NCBI GenBank assembly: GCA_932294295.1 | Contig: OW028586.1 | Location: 11,094,290 to 11,158,289, forward strand | DNA: 64,000 bases | Source: Alitta virens | Taxonomy: Eukaryota; Annelida; Polychaeta; Phyllodocida; Nereididae | Reading direction: 5' to 3' | In this document: piece after piece, positions 63,341-64,000 of the stretch | Layout: every line of letters begins with the position of its first letter | Numbering within the stretch: the first letter of the stretch is position 1 | Notes under the pieces: generated by a model | What the model was told of the DNA's origin: nothing | What the model saw: only the letters and a program-made list of their open reading frames with translations | The model's database searches: none | Translations under genes and position numbers: made by a program

Positions 63341-64000
63341 CTTTCTTACAAATTGTGTTCTTTTTATCCGAGCATTGTGCATCATTCCATTGTCCACCCG
63401 AATCTATCATTATACAATTTTCTCCGGAATCACTTGGTTCTTTCCCCTTCCAGTTGAAATAAATAATTTCATCTCCATCTGTCAAAAAATTATAATATTT
63501 AAAAAAAGATAGATTACAAAAATTCATGGAAGGACGATGTCACCAATGTTATAAGACTTATTCATACTTATTGACAGTGTGAGACTCTAATAAAATATCT
63601 ATCTATCTATGTGTACTTGTTGTAAAGGCAACTGTACAGAATATGTCTGTACATAAATGTGCTTCATAAATAATAACAGTCAGACTCGGGGTGGTCCAGA
63701 TTGGCCAAAGTCATCAAAAATTGTCACCCCAACAAACACACTTAAACACCCTAATTGGCCAATTTCGATGACCCTGACCAATCTGGGTGACCCCGAGTGT
63801 ATTTGGTTGGTTTTCATGCAGTTGTCTTTGATATCATACCCGCCCATCTCCAAACTCTTCTTCTCACACCTATGAAGTACTCATAGTTTCCTCTAAGATC
63901 AAGTTGATTTGTCATCTCTGTGAAATTCTCTCCACGATTGTAGTGAAACAAATCTCCTCCGTGGTCTTTGCACCAGGACCGAGCTTCAAACCATTTTGCT
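63341..64000 (-). CDS. C-type lectin-domain protein, last two exons seen
   Basis: The upstream exon enters from beyond 64000 and ends at 63840. It encodes KWFEARSWCKDHGGDLFHYN and YFIGVRRRVWRW, the first half of a C-type lectin domain (W-x-A-x-x-x-C...GG-x-L). Donor GTATGA is in phase 1. The next exon, 63478-63341, follows TTTTTTGACAG and encodes DGDEIIYFNWKGKEPSDSGE, NCIMIDSGG, QWNDAQCSDKKNTIC and KK, with the conserved NC, WND and C...C residues. EPS stands where the calcium-site EPN or QPD motif is expected, so classical mannose or galactose binding is uncertain. Donor GTACGA follows, so more exons may lie to the left; none was recognised. The gene is convergent with the secreted-protein gene at 58541. 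Confidence 0.85.
63684..63798. mobile_element. 115-bp foldback element in the lectin intron
   Basis: ACTCGGGGTGGTCCAGATTG on the left pairs with the reverse complement of CCAATCTGGGTGACCCCGAGT-like sequence on the right. The pairing extends about 40 bases with a few mismatches. It is a hairpin MITE; no target duplication longer than 2 bp is evident. Confidence 0.65.

Overview
This is animal nuclear DNA. It has short spliced exons with GT..AG junctions and consistent phases, long AT-rich introns and intergenic DNA, tRNA-derived SINEs, several LINE families, DIRS-type and BEL and Gypsy retrotransposons, and cut-and-paste elements (Tc1, ISL2EU, foldback MITEs). Exons of a Scribble-like PDZ protein and of a C-type lectin confirm an animal. 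The element mix suggests a marine invertebrate, but the sequence alone does not fix the species. There are no bacterial operons, rRNA genes or CRISPR arrays.

Layout. 1-9470 is AT-rich DNA with diverged direct and inverted repeats and one duplicated exon-like unit. 9472-12877 holds an unrecognised Ser/Thr-rich frame, GC-rich repeats and a frameshifted MADF-type gene with a TATA promoter. 13251-15985 is a truncated minus-strand Gypsy element (LTR, tRNA-Lys-type primer site, gag, protease). 16115-17360 carries decayed Scribble PDZ3-PDZ4 exons; one intron contains an exact 188-bp copy of the MADF gene's polyQ/polyP segment. 18052-19692 is a dead Tc1 element.

21933-46608 is a plus-strand gene rich in acidic residues, carrying a near-identical tandem duplication: unit 1 is 21991-33777 and unit 2 is 33778-46055. 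Each unit holds the same exons followed by an antisense DIRS retrotransposon. Inside the DIRS RNase H lies a second tyrosine-recombinase element, which carries an SGNH-hydrolase frame, a Gag-like frame and a recombinase but no reverse transcriptase, plus a separate 474-bp insertion. Unit 1 has a further 487-bp deletion. Only unit 2 retains the DIRS right terminus, and the last exon of the host gene follows it.

46660-53250 contains an internally deleted LINE split by an insertion, a newly recognised five-exon minus-strand gene end (49674-50573) and an RNase H-bearing LINE. 53254-56440 is a BEL fragment split by a THAP/DDE (ISL2EU-like) transposon. 58541-60143 starts a secreted-protein gene. 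58942-63115 holds LINE fragments, a SINE and a MITE. 63341-64000 is the 3' part of a minus-strand C-type lectin gene.

Nearly every mobile element here is broken. The clearest history is one of nesting: several insertions can be placed to the base because removing them restores an older reading frame.
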